Assembly (NCBI RefSeq): GCF_027580225.2
Contig: NC_073339.2
Coordinates: forward strand, 42,328,501 to 42,392,500
From: Misgurnus anguillicaudatus
Lineage: Eukaryota > Chordata > Actinopteri > Cypriniformes > Cobitidae
Direction of reading: 5' to 3'
Length of the DNA: 64,000 bases
The translations under genes were made by a program, and so were the position numbers. The notes under the pieces were generated by a model. That model searched no databases and was not told the origin of the DNA. It saw only the letters and a list, made by a program, of their open reading frames with translations. Positions 35,555 through 46,966 of this stretch are shown piece after piece (within the stretch, counting starts at the first letter, position 1; each line of letters opens with the position of its first letter).

Positions 35555-36289
35555 CAAGTTACTGATACAATCAGGTGTTAGTGCGCCTGGCCCTCATACA
35601 CACGCATATGTTTTCATGCCTGTTATTAGGTTTGTTTGAGTTCATGCACCGCTGCAAGAACCAACAGGTGGATGACATCAAAGTCCCGTGAGAGCGATTC
35701 CAGAAATCATACGGAGAAGTCTGATTTCGAGTTGCTCTCGCGGTATTGTGATGTCATCCTTCTGTCGGTTCTTGTGGTTCCGCATGAACTCAAACAAATC
35801 TACTATGTCATAGGTCACATGATAACATCAACATGGCGGATGCTGTCCATACTAACGTGAACGTCTTAGCGCACGTTATCTAGGTACTCAGTGAAATTAA
35901 GTAACTACTCACTAAGTATGTGATTTCGGAATCAGCCATTGGTTTTACTGTCTACACGACAACACTGCAACCGGCGTTTCTGAAAATCCTCACCATCAGT
36001 TTCAGTGACCTGATACTTAGTTTCCATGTGGACGAACGGTCGACCCGAAAGTCAGGGTTATAAAAATACTTGTGTCTGTGTGGACAAGGTCACTTTATTC
36101 GGTTTGCGGTTGCAAAAATGCTGGTTCCAGTGGTTACCTCTGTAAGTTTGGGTTTAGTTTAAGAGTGGCATGATTGGCTACTACCCACGTAGAAGGTGAC
36201 GGTCTCGCGACCTTTCGCAACGTTCCCTAAAAGTTCTCTAAAGAGGATGAAAAGACCTGAACCTTTAGAGAACATTAGGTACATTCCTA

Positions 36290-38085
36290 AAACGTCCTTT
36301 GTTGGTTATAAAAGTCTTGCAGTTCAAGGTTCCTCATGTGACTTTAGGGGGACGCCCGAGACATTTACAGAACATTCCCACATGGTACTATTTTGGTCAT
36401 ATCATAACGTTCCTGATATGACTGTATGATGACGTTCCATATTGGTTATCCTGTGGTCACATAAGAACGTTACAGATAGGACACCTGCGACTTTAACAGA
36501 ACATTCCCACATGGTACTATTTTGGTCGTATCATAACGTTCCTGATATGACTGTAGGATGAAGTTCCATATTGGTTATCCTGTGGTCACATAAGAACGTT
36601 ACAGAACGGACATTTGGAACATTAACAGAACATTCCCACATGGTACTATTTTGGTCGTATCATAACGTTCCTGATATGACTGTAGGATGACGTTCCATAT
36701 TGGTTATCCTGTGGTCACATAAGAACGTTACAGAAAGGACATTTGGAACATTAACAGAACATTCCCACATGGTAGTATTTTGGTCGTATCATAACGTTCC
36801 TGATGTGACTGTAGGATGACGTTCCATATTGGTTATCCTGTGGTCACATAAGAACGTTACAGATAGGACACCTGAGACTTTAACAGAACATTCCCACATG
36901 GTACTATTTTGGTTATATCATAACGTTCCTGATATGACTGTAGGATGACGTTCCATATTGGTTATCCTGTGGTCACATAAGAACGTTACAGAAAGGACAT
37001 TTGGAACATTAACAGAACATTCCGACATGGTACTATTTTGGTCGTATCTTAACGTTTCTGATATGACTGTAGGATGACGTTCCATATTGGTTATCCTGTG
37101 GTCACATAAGAACGTTACAGAAAGGACATTTGGAACATTAACAGAACATTCCCACATGGTACTATTTTGGTCGTATCATAATGTTCCTGATATGACTGTA
37201 GGATGACGTTCCATATTGGTTATCCTGTGGTCACATAAGAACGTTACAGAAAGGACATTTGGAACATTAACAGAACATTCCCACATGGTACTATTTTGGT
37301 CGTATCATAACGTTTCTGATATGACTGTAGGATGACGTTCTATATTGGTTATCCTGTGGTCACATAAGAACGTTACAGATAGGACACCTGAGACTTTAAC
37401 AGAACATTCCCACATGGTACTATTTTGGTTATATCATAACGTTCCTGATATGACTGTAGGAAGACGTTGCATATTGGTTATCCTGTGGTCACATAAGAAC
37501 GTTACAGAAAGGACATATGGAACATTAACAGAACATTCCGACATGGTACTATTTTGGTCGCATCATAACGTTTCTGATATGACTGTAGGATGACGTTCCA
37601 TATTGGTTATCCTGTGGTCACATAAAAACGTTACAGAGAGGACATTTGGAACATTAACAGAACATTCCCACATGGTACTATTTTGGTCGTATCATAACGT
37701 TTCTGATATGACTGTAGGATGACGTTCCATATTGGTTATCCTGTGGTCACATAACAACGTTACAGAAAGGACATTTGGAACATTAACAGAACATTCCCAC
37801 ATGGTACTATTTTGGTCGTATCATAACGTTCCTGATGTGACTGTAGGATGACGTTCCATATTGGTTATCCTGTGGTCACATAAGAACGTTACAGAAAGGA
37901 CATTTGGAACATTAACAGAACATTCCCACATGGTACTATTTTGGTCGTATCATAACGTTCCTGATCTGACTGTAGGATGACGTTCCATATTGGTTATCCT
38001 GTGGTCACATAAGAACGTTACAGAAAGGACTTTTGGAACATTTACAGAACCATCCTACATGGTCCTCTATTGGTCGTATCATAAC
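36290..38085. repeat. 129-bp satellite array, about 13-14 units
   Basis: The anchor GTAGGATGACGTTCC recurs at an exact 129-base spacing (36424, 36553, 36682, 36811, 36940, 37069, 37198 ... 37972). Units differ by point changes, e.g. CTGATATGAC versus CTGATGTGAC. The spacing is a multiple of three, so 43-residue repeat frames open by chance; stops and strand symmetry argue against coding. Confidence 0.95.
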
Positions 38086-38089
38086 GTAT

Positions 38090-39288
38090 TATGTTATACT
38101 CTCTGAATATAATGATGTAGATTGCAATGCATCTTGGAAACAGTAGTCAGTTAACAGCAAATCGTTCAATCTGCTTTATGAAAAGAACTACCTTTCCCAT
38201 AATGCAACAGCTTACAAGAGGACCCGGAAGTCACATGAAATTCAAACTGCCACACTTGACGACGCGTGATCTTTGTTTTGTCTTTATATAATACTGTAAG
38301 GTAAGTTAAGATACTTTTCTTTTTAAATAGATTTCACTCGTTGTTCTACAGCGAGTTACATAAATGTTTTTTCTGTTTATTTGCTATTCTTTTCTGTGAT
38401 GTTTTTTATTTCTATGTTAGGCTATTTATTCTTATTTGCCATTTAAAGTATAATGATAAACATGCAGGCTTACAGTGAGCTAAACAATTTTCATAAAGAG
38501 GATGTTAAAAAAATCTTTAAGATGTTCGATCTTTACAAAATAAATTAATGCTCAGCCCACAAAGAAGCCAACCAAAGATCAAATGAAATACTTTTGTAAA
38601 GGAATTTAATACCTAAGAATCATAAATTAGCGTTTGTCTTACAAAAAAAATGTAATCATTATTGTGCTTTGTTTGCAGAAGTCATGTACCACACATTGTC
38701 AAACCTGAAGAAGTGTATCTTCCTGCAATCTGGGTAAAGAAGGTGTAACTTTAACACACATTATTTAAAAACATAAGAGTCATGTTCATTATTTATCTTT
38801 GTGTAATTTGATTTAAATTACAACATTGAATGTATTGAATTTGTTAAATTTTGTATGAGGTAATTTCTTGTATGGGTTAATTTGCCTAATATTAGTATTA
38901 GATACAAAAGCACAAGTGTTTTGGCTTAAAAGTGACAGCATGTTTTAAAAATGTTTCAGGTAGTGGGGCTTGGATTGTTTGAAGTAGTAAAGAATAATGG
39001 CAAATAATGAAGCAGGCAATAAAAAATACTTGACCAAGAAGTTTTGGAGCTTAACATTTTTGTAGTTTGTAATTGCTTTTTTCTTTAAGTTGGTAATTTG
39101 AAAATCTTTCTGGAAGTCTGAAATCTTCCTACATATTTTTTTCACATCTCGATTTGAATGTTAAAAATCTTAGTTCTTGGATTTGTGATGTTTTGTAATA
39201 TGTGTTTTTGCCCTTACTTATGCATTTTATGTAAATATATTTTTAACTGGATTTGTATTTGTATGCTCTTATTCTGCAGGCTCCAGAC
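38090..39288. other. Unique-looking AT-rich sequence between the arrays
   Basis: A GC-richer patch at 38215-38275 (GACCCGGAAGTCACATG, GACGACGCGTGATC) is followed by TATATAATA and a donor-like AAG|GTAAGTTAAG at 38299-38304, which resembles a promoter and first exon. No downstream coding exon is recognisable. Frames are short. Confidence 0.35.
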
Positions 39289-39483
39289 CTGGGGCCTATA
39301 ACATGAAGCTGGTTTAGTTGGTTAGCCAGCTTTGTTTAGGATTAGTTTGTGCAAATCCTGGGTTTTGGGTACCATGAAAATAGCTTTTACCAACAAGGCC
39401 TGCACATTGGCTTGGTTTTGTCAACCTGAAACTAATCCTGTAACCCTGAGTTTGTGGAACCATTTTCATGGTACGGGCCCCTG
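39289..39483. mobile_element. Short MITE with CTGGGGCC ends
   Basis: Left CTGGGGCCTATAACATGAAG and right TTTTCATGGTACGGGCCCCTG are imperfect inverted repeats. About 195 bp, no coding capacity. Confidence 0.55.
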
Positions 39484-39759
39484 GAGATTGAAGTTCCTAA
39501 AGGTTGATGTTTATCAAGCTTGTGACCTTATCACATGGTGTTATTTTTTTACATTTATATATCTAATACACATTTGCACATCTGTAAACATATATTTAAT
39601 ATTTTGTGGGCTATTTTTTATTTTATTTAACCAGTTGTTGTATATTGAAATATGTTACATTTTATGCACTCCAAATGTAAATGTTTTGTTTTAATTGCAT
39701 CTTTATTGTTTAAAACAATTTAATTAATGTGGGTTTTTGTTAGCTTTTATGTTATTCTT

Positions 39760-40130
39760 GTATTTTTTGGCTATTTATTTGTTTTTGTTTTTTATTATCC
39801 TTCTGTTAATTTGCCAGATTTTGACCTTCTATTTGTTTTTCCTGTAATCTCACTTCATTTGGACTTCATTTCCCATAATCCTTTTCACTCTCTCACCTGA
39901 ACTGTGTATGTTATTATCCTCACCTGACAGTCATCCCCCTCATCACTCCATTGTCTAAATACCCTGCTTTTCCCTTTGTCTAGGTCAGTTCTTGTTTATA
40001 GTGATGTGTTGTGTGTTTTGCTGTTTACAAGTTCCTTGTTTTATATTAATTAAAGATTATCATTTTGGATTCATCATGATCTCCATCTCATCCTTTATCC
40101 TCCACCACACCAACCGTATCAATTTCACAG
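39760..40130. mobile_element. LTR-like fragment
   Basis: Sequence style (CACCTGACAGTCATCCCCCTC, TAAATACCCTGCTTTTCCC, TTAATTAAAGATTATC) resembles the 3' part of fish LTRs, with an ATTAAA-type poly(A) signal. Neither end is defined, so this is a weak call. Confidence 0.3.
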
Positions 40131-40189
40131 TATAATTATATATTGTTTGAGTTATGGCTATGTTCTGGGGGTTCTGGATAAGTTGTGGG

Positions 40190-41600
40190 TGAGTCTCAAA
40201 TGTTCTGGGAACTTTACTAGGCAATGTCCTTAACACCAGCAGTGTCGTTCTGGGAACATAAAATTTCTACATAAAATATGGTTCCCTTAACATTTCCAGA
40301 ACGTCCTGAATGTTCCGTGAAGGTCTGCCAAATAACGTCCTCCAACCCTTTAGGGAACTCCACAACACGTCCGTCTCATAACGTTCTGGAATCTTTACTG
40401 GGCAACGTCCTTAACACCAGCGGGGTCGTTCTAAGAACATTATGGGAACGTAAAGTGTACATAAAATATGGTTCCCTTAACATTTCCAGAACGTCCTGAA
40501 TGTTCCGTGGAGGTCTGCCAAATAACGTCCTCCAACCCTTTAGGGAACTCCACAACACGTCCGTCTCATAACGTTCTGGGAACTTTACTGGGCAACGTCC
40601 TTAACACCAGCGGGGTCGTTCTGAGAACATTATGGGAACGTAAAGTGTACATAAAATATGGTTCCCTTAACATTTCCAGAACGTCCTGAATGTTCCGTGG
40701 AGGTCTGCCAAATAACGTCCTCCAACCCTTTAGGGAACTCCACAACACGTCCGTCTCATAACGTTCTGGGAACTTTACTGGGCAACGTCCTTAACACCAG
40801 CGGGGTCGTTCTAAGAACATTATGGGAACGTAAAGTGTACATAAAATATGGTTCCCTTAACATTTCCAGAACGTCCTGAATGTTCCGTGGAGGTCTGCCA
40901 AATAACGTCCTCCAACCCTTTAGGGAACTCCACAACACGTCCGTCTCATAACGTTCTGGGAACTTTACTGGGCAACGTCCTTAACACCAGCGGGGTCGTT
41001 CTAAGAACATTATGGGAACGTAAAGTGTACATAAAATATGGTTCCCTTAACATTTCCAGAACGTCCTGAATGTTCCGTGGAGGTCTGCCAAATAACGTCC
41101 TCCAACCCTTTAGGGAACTCCACAACACGTCCGTCTCATAACGTTCTGGGAACTTTACTGGGCAACGTCCTTAACACCAGCGGGGTCGTTCTAAGAACAT
41201 TATGGGAACGTAAAGTGTACATAAAATATGGGCCCCTCAACATTTCCAGAACGTCCTGAATGTTCCGTGGAGGTCTGCCAAATAACGTCCTCCAACCCTT
41301 TAGGGAACTCCACAACACATCCGTCTCATAACGTTCTGGGAACTTTACTGGGCAACGTCCTTAACACCAGCGGGGTCGTTCTGAGAACATTATGGGAACG
41401 TAAAGTGTACATAAAATATGGTCCCCTGAACATTTCCAGAACGTCCTGAATGTTCCGTGGAGGTCTGCCAAATAACGTCCTCCAACCCTTTAGGGAACTC
41501 CACAACACGTCCGTCTCATAACGTTCTGGGAACTTTACTGGGCAACGTCCTTAACACCAGCGGGGTCGTTCTGAGAACGTTATGGGAACGTAAAATTTCT
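40190..41600. repeat. 190-bp satellite array, seven units
   Basis: ACGTCCTGAATGTTCCGTG recurs at 40302, 40492, 40682, 40872, 41062, 41252 and 41442, exactly 190 bases apart. The units are nearly identical, implying recent amplification. Repeated 73-residue (+) and 60-residue (-) frames are by-products of the repeat. Confidence 0.97.
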
Positions 41601-41612
41601 AGGGGGGTAAAG

Positions 41613-42007
41613 ACCTTTTTAATCATTTTAATGTTGCTGTGGATTTTTTGTGTTGCACACACACTTTTTTAAATGAGGCATTTGGGTCGACAACCCAGGC
41701 GTATACTGGGCTACACCTACACTTTGCTACGGGTATATGTGACCTAACATTCAATACCAACTAAAGATTTTGATAAAATTATCTTGCTACTTGTGCCTTA
41801 AAGACATCGGTCAGTAAACTTGAGGTAACCACAAAATGAACTCTCATCTGTTTTGGTGCAATTACCAGTAAAACTGATTTTGCAATGTGCTTATGAAAAG
41901 AGAAGTTCTTTGCCATACGCAATCTGAATATACACCACAAAAGATGCTGATATGTTTTTTTGAGAAAAGGAAGATAAAAACAAAAGTGGTACACATATTT
42001 CCTCATA
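41613..42007. other. Intergenic sequence with a recurrent noncoding block
   Basis: 41800-42005, read on the minus strand, carries the block seen at 25960-26140 and 55520-55690 (AGCATCTTTTG, CATAAGCACATTGCAA, TTTTACTGGTAA). No gene. Confidence 0.45.
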
Positions 42008-42192
42008 TTAAAGGGGTCATATAATAAAAATGTGATTAAGATGTAAAATAAGTCGTTGGTGCCCCCAAGTTTTAGTTAAAAAAACCCACAGTTACAATTG
42101 CCACTTTGTGGGCCTGAAAAAAGGGTAGTTTTTGGGTGTGTCCTTTAAAATGTAAATGAGTGGACGAAATGCAAACATTGCAATGATGGTTT

Positions 42193-44456
42193 TGTCACCG
42201 GGTGACTATGGTAGGGCGGAACCAAAAGTGGCGGAGAAAGGTTCCGCCTGAAGATGGTTTCCGTCCGGGCCCGATTTTTAAAAACACCTGTTTACTTCCT
42301 GGTCTCCCTAGCAACGTAGATTATGGGTAAACGAGCAACAGGTGTGGTGAATTTAGGTGGCAACCCATGATTGGAGGAGGGAGTAAAGACAAGACACATA
42401 AAAAGGTCCAAAGAAGCACAAAGAGTCAGAGTTGTTTTCAGGCGTGAGCTTCTTTATGCCTAGGGCAGACCAAACCACACACTCCGTCCTTGGAGGAGCC
42501 GGAGGGCGCCGTTGATCCGCAGATCGCTTATAGCGAAAGGAAATAGTGCGGCAGCCAAAAGAGGCGAAAAGGACGGAGCTGTGGGAGTTAAAGGAGCACC
42601 ACACTGAAAGTGCTTTCGATGCACTTTTGTTTTGCTACTGTGCAGGCCGGTGTGTGATCGAAACCGTTCCCTTGGGGAAAGAAGTGGAAGCTGTTAATAG
42701 TTCCAGCTAGGAGAAACGGAGATTGGAGGTGACTGGGTGAAGAAGGATCGATGAACTACGTGACTGGGTTGAGCCGAGGAGGAAAAGCAATGTTGATTTA
42801 CGGATATGTTGACATGTGAGTAACGTTTGGAGTACTATACAAACATTGAGAAGGAAGAACTGCTTGAAGTGTGTTGTGAGTGTTGTTAAACAGCTTCGGC
42901 CCCACTGGTGAGAGAAGCGTGGGCGAGCCGAAAGACGTGTAGTAGGAGCAGTTAGAAGATCCAACGACGACCTCCAAAAGCCTTTCCCTTTGTGCTGTGA
43001 ATAATGCCCGACGAGTCACACGAGAGACCTGGGTGGAGCGGGCCAAATCCTTATTTTCACGAAGTGTGTGCGAGATGCTGTGGGTGAGTCTTGATCTTTA
43101 TTTTGTGTGTGTACACTAAAGCTTGCAGTGTGGTGCTGTGCTTATAGAGACAGAAGCCGCTCTCAGTCCAGTGAACCCGTGGAAAGATACAAGCACGTTG
43201 AGGCCAGACCAGTGCAAGTGAAGGCAAATCAAAAAGTAGGATCTTCGGTGGGTCAACGTTAATTCTCGCCGATCCTGAGAGAGGGCGGTGGTGAACCATA
43301 CCTGTGCATCAGTGTGAGTAAGCGACTGGTATCTACTGTTTGGGCCGAAGGTCATTGTTGTACACAGCTACCTATACTAACCATCTGCGTGCGGAGCCTC
43401 TTCAAAGAGTTCGCCCCAGTTCAGGACCCCGGAACCAGATAGGAGGGGGGGAGCTAGGGAAGCGTTCAGCTCCGTACGCCCTGACCAGCCGTCCCTACGA
43501 CGCTCAAGTGGCCCCGGGTATCTTGTGTACAGCCGTCGCCCTGTTAGTCCACCGCCCCTGGGAGAAGCGTTGGATGAGATACGAAATAACTTACCTCTGT
43601 GATGTGTAGCTTACCTCTGCTTTCAGCACGATTTTGAAGAGGAACGAAAAGCCCCAGTCTGTGCATAACTTACCTCTGTGATGTGTAACTTACCTCTGCT
43701 TTCAGCACGATTTTGAAGAGGAACGAAAAGCCCCAGTCTGTGCATAACTTACCTCTGTGATGTGTAACTTACCTCTGCTTTCAGCACGATTTTGAAGAGG
43801 AATGGAAAGCCCCAGTCTGTGCATAACTTACCTCTGTGATGTGTAACTGACCTCTGCTTTCAGCACGATTTTGAAGAGGAACGAAAAGCCCCAGTCTGTG
43901 CATAACTTACCTCTGTGATGTGTAACTTACCTCTGCTTTCAGCACGATTTTGAAGAGGAATGGAAAGCCCCAGTCTGTGCATAACTTACCTCTGTGATGT
44001 GTAACTTACCTCTGCTTTCAGCACGATCCTGAAGAGGAACGAAACACCCCTAGTTCTGTGGAAAACTTACTTTTGCTTCCAGCCACGACCCTGAAGAGAA
44101 AAGCGACAACATCTCAGACAACGACCTTCACAAACACCAGTGGCAAGTAGCAGAAAATTACTGGAGAAAGCACTGATTGTATTTTCCTTGTTCTGCCTCC
44201 AGGAGAAGCGGAGGGCGCCACAGATAAAAGGAAGCCCCTGGAAAGGAGCCCTACTCCCCGCTAATACAAAGTTCAGTCCTGGGGGCGAGAAGAGAGAGTT
44301 GTTTTAATTTGCCCCTTCCCCTTACCTTTTAAATATTTAAATAAAGTTGTGTTTTAAACGTAGTCTACTCTGGGGTGGCTTTGGGACCTCCTCGAGGTGG
44401 AAACTAGGAAGGGGCGTGACCCTTTAGCTATCTCGGGTCTGCTCCGACCTGTGACA
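42193..44456 (+). mobile_element. Probable solo LTR, copy 2 (2.26 kb)
   Basis: Starts TGTCACCGGG and ends CCTGTGACA, flanked by GTTT (42189-42192, 44457-44460). TATA-like ATAAAAAG at 42398-42405 and poly(A) signal AATAAA at 44340-44345 fit U3-R-U5 order on the + strand. It is homologous in inverse orientation to 12841-15156: CCTCGAGGAGGTCCC and the AATATTTAAA poly(A) region are shared. There is no internal retroelement coding region, hence solo. An untranslated DNA transposon remains possible. Confidence 0.62.
43590..44060. repeat. 79-bp tandem repeat, six units
   Basis: CACGATTTTGAAGAGGAA recurs at 43627, 43706, 43785, 43864 and 43943, with a variant at 44022, 79 bases apart. On the minus strand each unit carries two consensus splice donors, AGAG|GTAAGTTA. 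It lies in solo LTR copy 2. Confidence 0.9.
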
Positions 44457-44938
44457 GTTTGTTGCAATTGAAACTCAATTATGCTGTCAATTATTTTTTC
44501 TCTTTCTCTCTGCCCTAAATGGCAGTGCTTGGATAGTGCAGATTAAGGGGCGGTATTATTGTAATTGGCCTTGCTACCTACCTCATAAAACAGGCGAAAT
44601 CTGAACTACCTAATTTTTTACATGCTTGCAAAGAATAGCTTACCCAAACTAAGTTACTGGGTTGTTCTTTTCGAGGGGCAACCTTTCGATCCCTCTGATG
44701 AAGTGATTTAATCTGCATTTCATCGACTGGCCGCTGGAGGCAGGCTCCAAAAGGGAATCAATTCCCATAGACCTTCACGTTAAAATGGCCAACTTTACAG
44801 TAGAAAATAATATGTTTACAGCCTGGTACAAAATGTGTTTTTGGTCTGTATGGCTAATTTTGCATTTCATGACAACTGTGAGGGGGGTGAATTTTTTTGT
44901 AACTCATCCGTTTAAATGATATAAAGCCTTAAAGGTGC

Positions 44939-45864
44939 AAAAGAGGATGTTTTTCGCCGACCGAGAATCCAAAAACGGTTACTGAGTTTTTTAAATGAGC
45001 GCATGCGTAAGAACAGCCTCCCGCCTTCACAGCTCATTTCTAGAGAACGCCTTCCTAAAGTCGTGCACGAACGAGTGTTTGTTTGCCACAGGCATATGCT
45101 GTGTCGCGTCAGTGAATTCATTATGTGACATGATATGATAAACACATAAGACGTTAAAACGTTAGATCAGTCGACGCTAACTTACTCACATTTCAACTAG
45201 CATGTAGCAGACTGGTCACTGCCTTACAACAACTACAGTACAATAACAACGTCAATATACCTGAATAACAGTACAACAATAATTATTCCACAAAGAAAGA
45301 ATAATCACTGTTACCTGTTGAGAAGATTTTTTGCGAACTGCGCGTCTGTCTTGACACCTCTCTGTTCCTTCATTGCTCTCCAGCGTTGAAATGTTTCTCC
45401 ATTAACGACTCTGGTTACATTAAGTTACGTTCTTCTGACAATTTTCTCCTATTCCCAGCGGCTTTAAAAAAGTCTTTCTTTTGCGTCCTACTTCGGGTTT
45501 TTTCTCTTCCATGGTGCAAATTCGAGGAGGAAAGCAGGATCGACAATGAAAACAAACCGAAACTTAAGACGGAGTTTCATGCGCTATGCGCATGCGTCGC
45601 CTGTGTAAAGTTACTGGAGCGCGCACGTATCTCACAAGGATCGTAATGGCAGTGATTGACAAGCCAGAGGGCCAATGATGATTGCGATGACCGCAAGAGC
45701 AATTGGCTGATGTTTTTAAGGCCTTATCTTGTGCACAGATGACGTATATTAATATTATTACTTTCAGTGCACCTAATAAATAGTCTTTTATCATTTAGTA
45801 AAGACAGTTTCAAGTTTACAATTGCAAAAATGTATAAAACAAACATCCTTTTTTCCCCCTTTAA
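44939..45864. mobile_element. TTAA-flanked element
   Basis: TTAA-AGGTGCAAAAGAGGATGTT at the left and AACATCCTTTTTTCCCCCT-TTAA at the right are imperfect inverted repeats. No transposase frame. Confidence 0.6.
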
Positions 45865-46145
45865 AGGAACAGTATGTAGGATTGTGGCCAAAACTGGTAT
45901 TGCAATCACAAATCTTGTGGCTAAAACTGGTACTGCAATCACACAACTGGTGGCCATACACAAAATGACAACATAAACATCAGTTGAGGGCTGCAACTCA
46001 ACTTTTTAATTGACAATATCATGGCCGGACCACTGTTGTCAGTGATATAAGTATTTGAAATGAAAATGATTTCTTAATGTCTAGTGACATATCAGGGTCA
46101 TTTTATGATTCATTGATTTAAATTTCTTACATACTGTTCCTTTAA
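45861..46145. mobile_element. TTAA-flanked MITE abutting the previous element
   Basis: TTAA-AGGAACAGTATGTAGG and TACATACTGTTCCT-TTAA are inverted repeats. It shares TTAA 45861-45864 with the element on its left. It includes a short direct duplication around AAAACTGGTATTGCAATCAC. Confidence 0.75.
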
Positions 46146-46202
46146 AGTTCGGCATAATTAAGGGCCACTTTAGTGATGGTTCAATAGCCACAGCTGTCAC
46201 TA

Positions 46203-46406
46203 CACTGAAAAAAAATGATTAATTGAATTTAATCAATTTTTTTAAGGTAAGTGGTTGCAATCAATTTATTTAAGCTACATTTAAACAAAAATATTAGTAA
46301 AGTAAAATAAAATATAAAACTTTTGTTTAAATGTAGCTTAAATAAATTGATTGCAACCACTTACCTTAAAAAATTGATTAAATACAATGAATCATTTTTT
46401 TCAGCG
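46203..46406. mobile_element. Palindromic TA-flanked (Tc1/mariner-type) MITE
   Basis: TA-CACTGAAAAAAA...TTTTTTTCAGCG-TA with near-perfect arms of about 85 bases (e.g. AAGGTAAGTGGTTGCAATCA and its complement). The whole element can fold into one hairpin. Confidence 0.85.
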
Positions 46407-46575
46407 TAGAGTCGAGCTAGGCGGGCATGGTTTCAGCAACCAGTCACCTCAGCCTCACCCACGTCCTGCCTCTTTACCCATTTTTGGATATCCGCGAGTG
46501 ATGCGTGGTGACGAGCAAGATGGCAATGGCAACTTTTACTTTTAGCTTCAAAAACGATCTTCAGAAACATATGGG

Positions 46576-46824
46576 CAGTGGCGGAGTGGCCATCAGGAGC
46601 GTCGGGACATTTCCAGGTATCATTTTGTATAGTTACTCATTTAGGAAAATTATCCATGATTTGATGATTTTATTATTATTATGAAAATGTATTTTTTGCA
46701 TGTTGATTACGATTTGTATTACCGTAGTTTTACTACAAATACAAAAGACCTTTTTTTTTTTACCACGGAGGGCCGGTGGTATACGAAATTTCCTGGTAGA
46801 TTTTTTGGTCCCACTCCGCCCCTG
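46576..46824. mobile_element. Small non-autonomous hAT element
   Basis: Termini CAGTGGCGGAGTGG and CCCACTCCGCCCCTG. Flanking 8-mers CATATGGG and CCTATGGG match at 7 of 8. Confidence 0.8.
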
Positions 46825-46966
46825 CCTATGGGTGACGTCACGGACACTACGTCCATATTTTTTTACAGTCTATGGTTCTTTTTCACATTTTCTAGGTTAA
46901 TAGAAGCACTGGGGACCCAATTATAGCACTTAAACATGGAAAAAGTCTGATTTTCACACTATTTAA

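Larger units (their letters stand above)
31905..36095. mobile_element. Transposon nest, outer element
   Basis: Ends AGGCCTAGTCCACATGGACA...TATTTTTATAACC and GGTTATAAAAATACTTGTG...TGTGGACAAGGTC are inverted. A shorter relative (about 50660-50954) shares internal blocks such as GTCAAGAGCATGCCA. Inside it, about 32132-35940, a second element has CTGAATCCGAAACCGCATAC and GTATGTGATTTCGGAATCAG ends; inside that lie two hAT elements (32850-34300, 34422-35554). Confidence 0.55.
36180..41612. mobile_element. Possible 5.4-kb element with two subterminal satellite arrays
   Basis: Left margin CTACCCACGTAGAA and right margin TTCTAGGGGGGTAAAG are roughly inverted; both are followed inward by AACGTTCCC/GGGAACGTA-type words, which also pervade both arrays (36290-38085 and 40190-41600). 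The centre is single-copy-like AT-rich DNA. I infer one large non-autonomous transposon, but no clear target duplication was found. Confidence 0.35.
44672..46874. mobile_element. Transposon with 8-bp target duplication and four nested MITEs
   Basis: Bounded by GTTCTTTT at 44664-44671 and 46875-46882. Begins CGAGGGGCAACC, ends ACAGTCTATG. Its own sequence is in pieces around a TTAA element (44939-45864), a second TTAA element sharing that boundary (45861-46145), a palindromic TA element (46203-46406) and a small hAT element (46576-46824). Confidence 0.65.
42008..46966 (+). mobile_element. MITE family A copy exploded by nested insertions
   Basis: Family A sequence is present in three pieces, 42008-42192, 44457-44671 and 46875-46966, which join in order to match the 520-bp reference copy. 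The gaps are a solo LTR (42193-44456, 4-bp duplication GTTT) and a second element (44672-46874, 8-bp duplication GTTCTTTT). The joining is clear from the duplicated target bases at each junction. Confidence 0.75.

Noticed and set aside
36196..37593. Frames of 77-82 residues with 43-residue repeats in the 129-bp array
   Set aside because: 129 is divisible by three, so openness propagates automatically. Frames occur on both strands and are broken by stops in many units.
36290..38085. Regularly spaced repeats considered as a CRISPR-like array
   Set aside because: Units are contiguous 129-bp satellites without unique spacers, in a vertebrate genome.
40278..41672. Tandem 73-residue (+) and 60-residue (-) reading frames repeating every 190 bases
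   Set aside because: They exist only because the 190-bp satellite repeats the same open stretch on both strands; no splice, promoter or family support.
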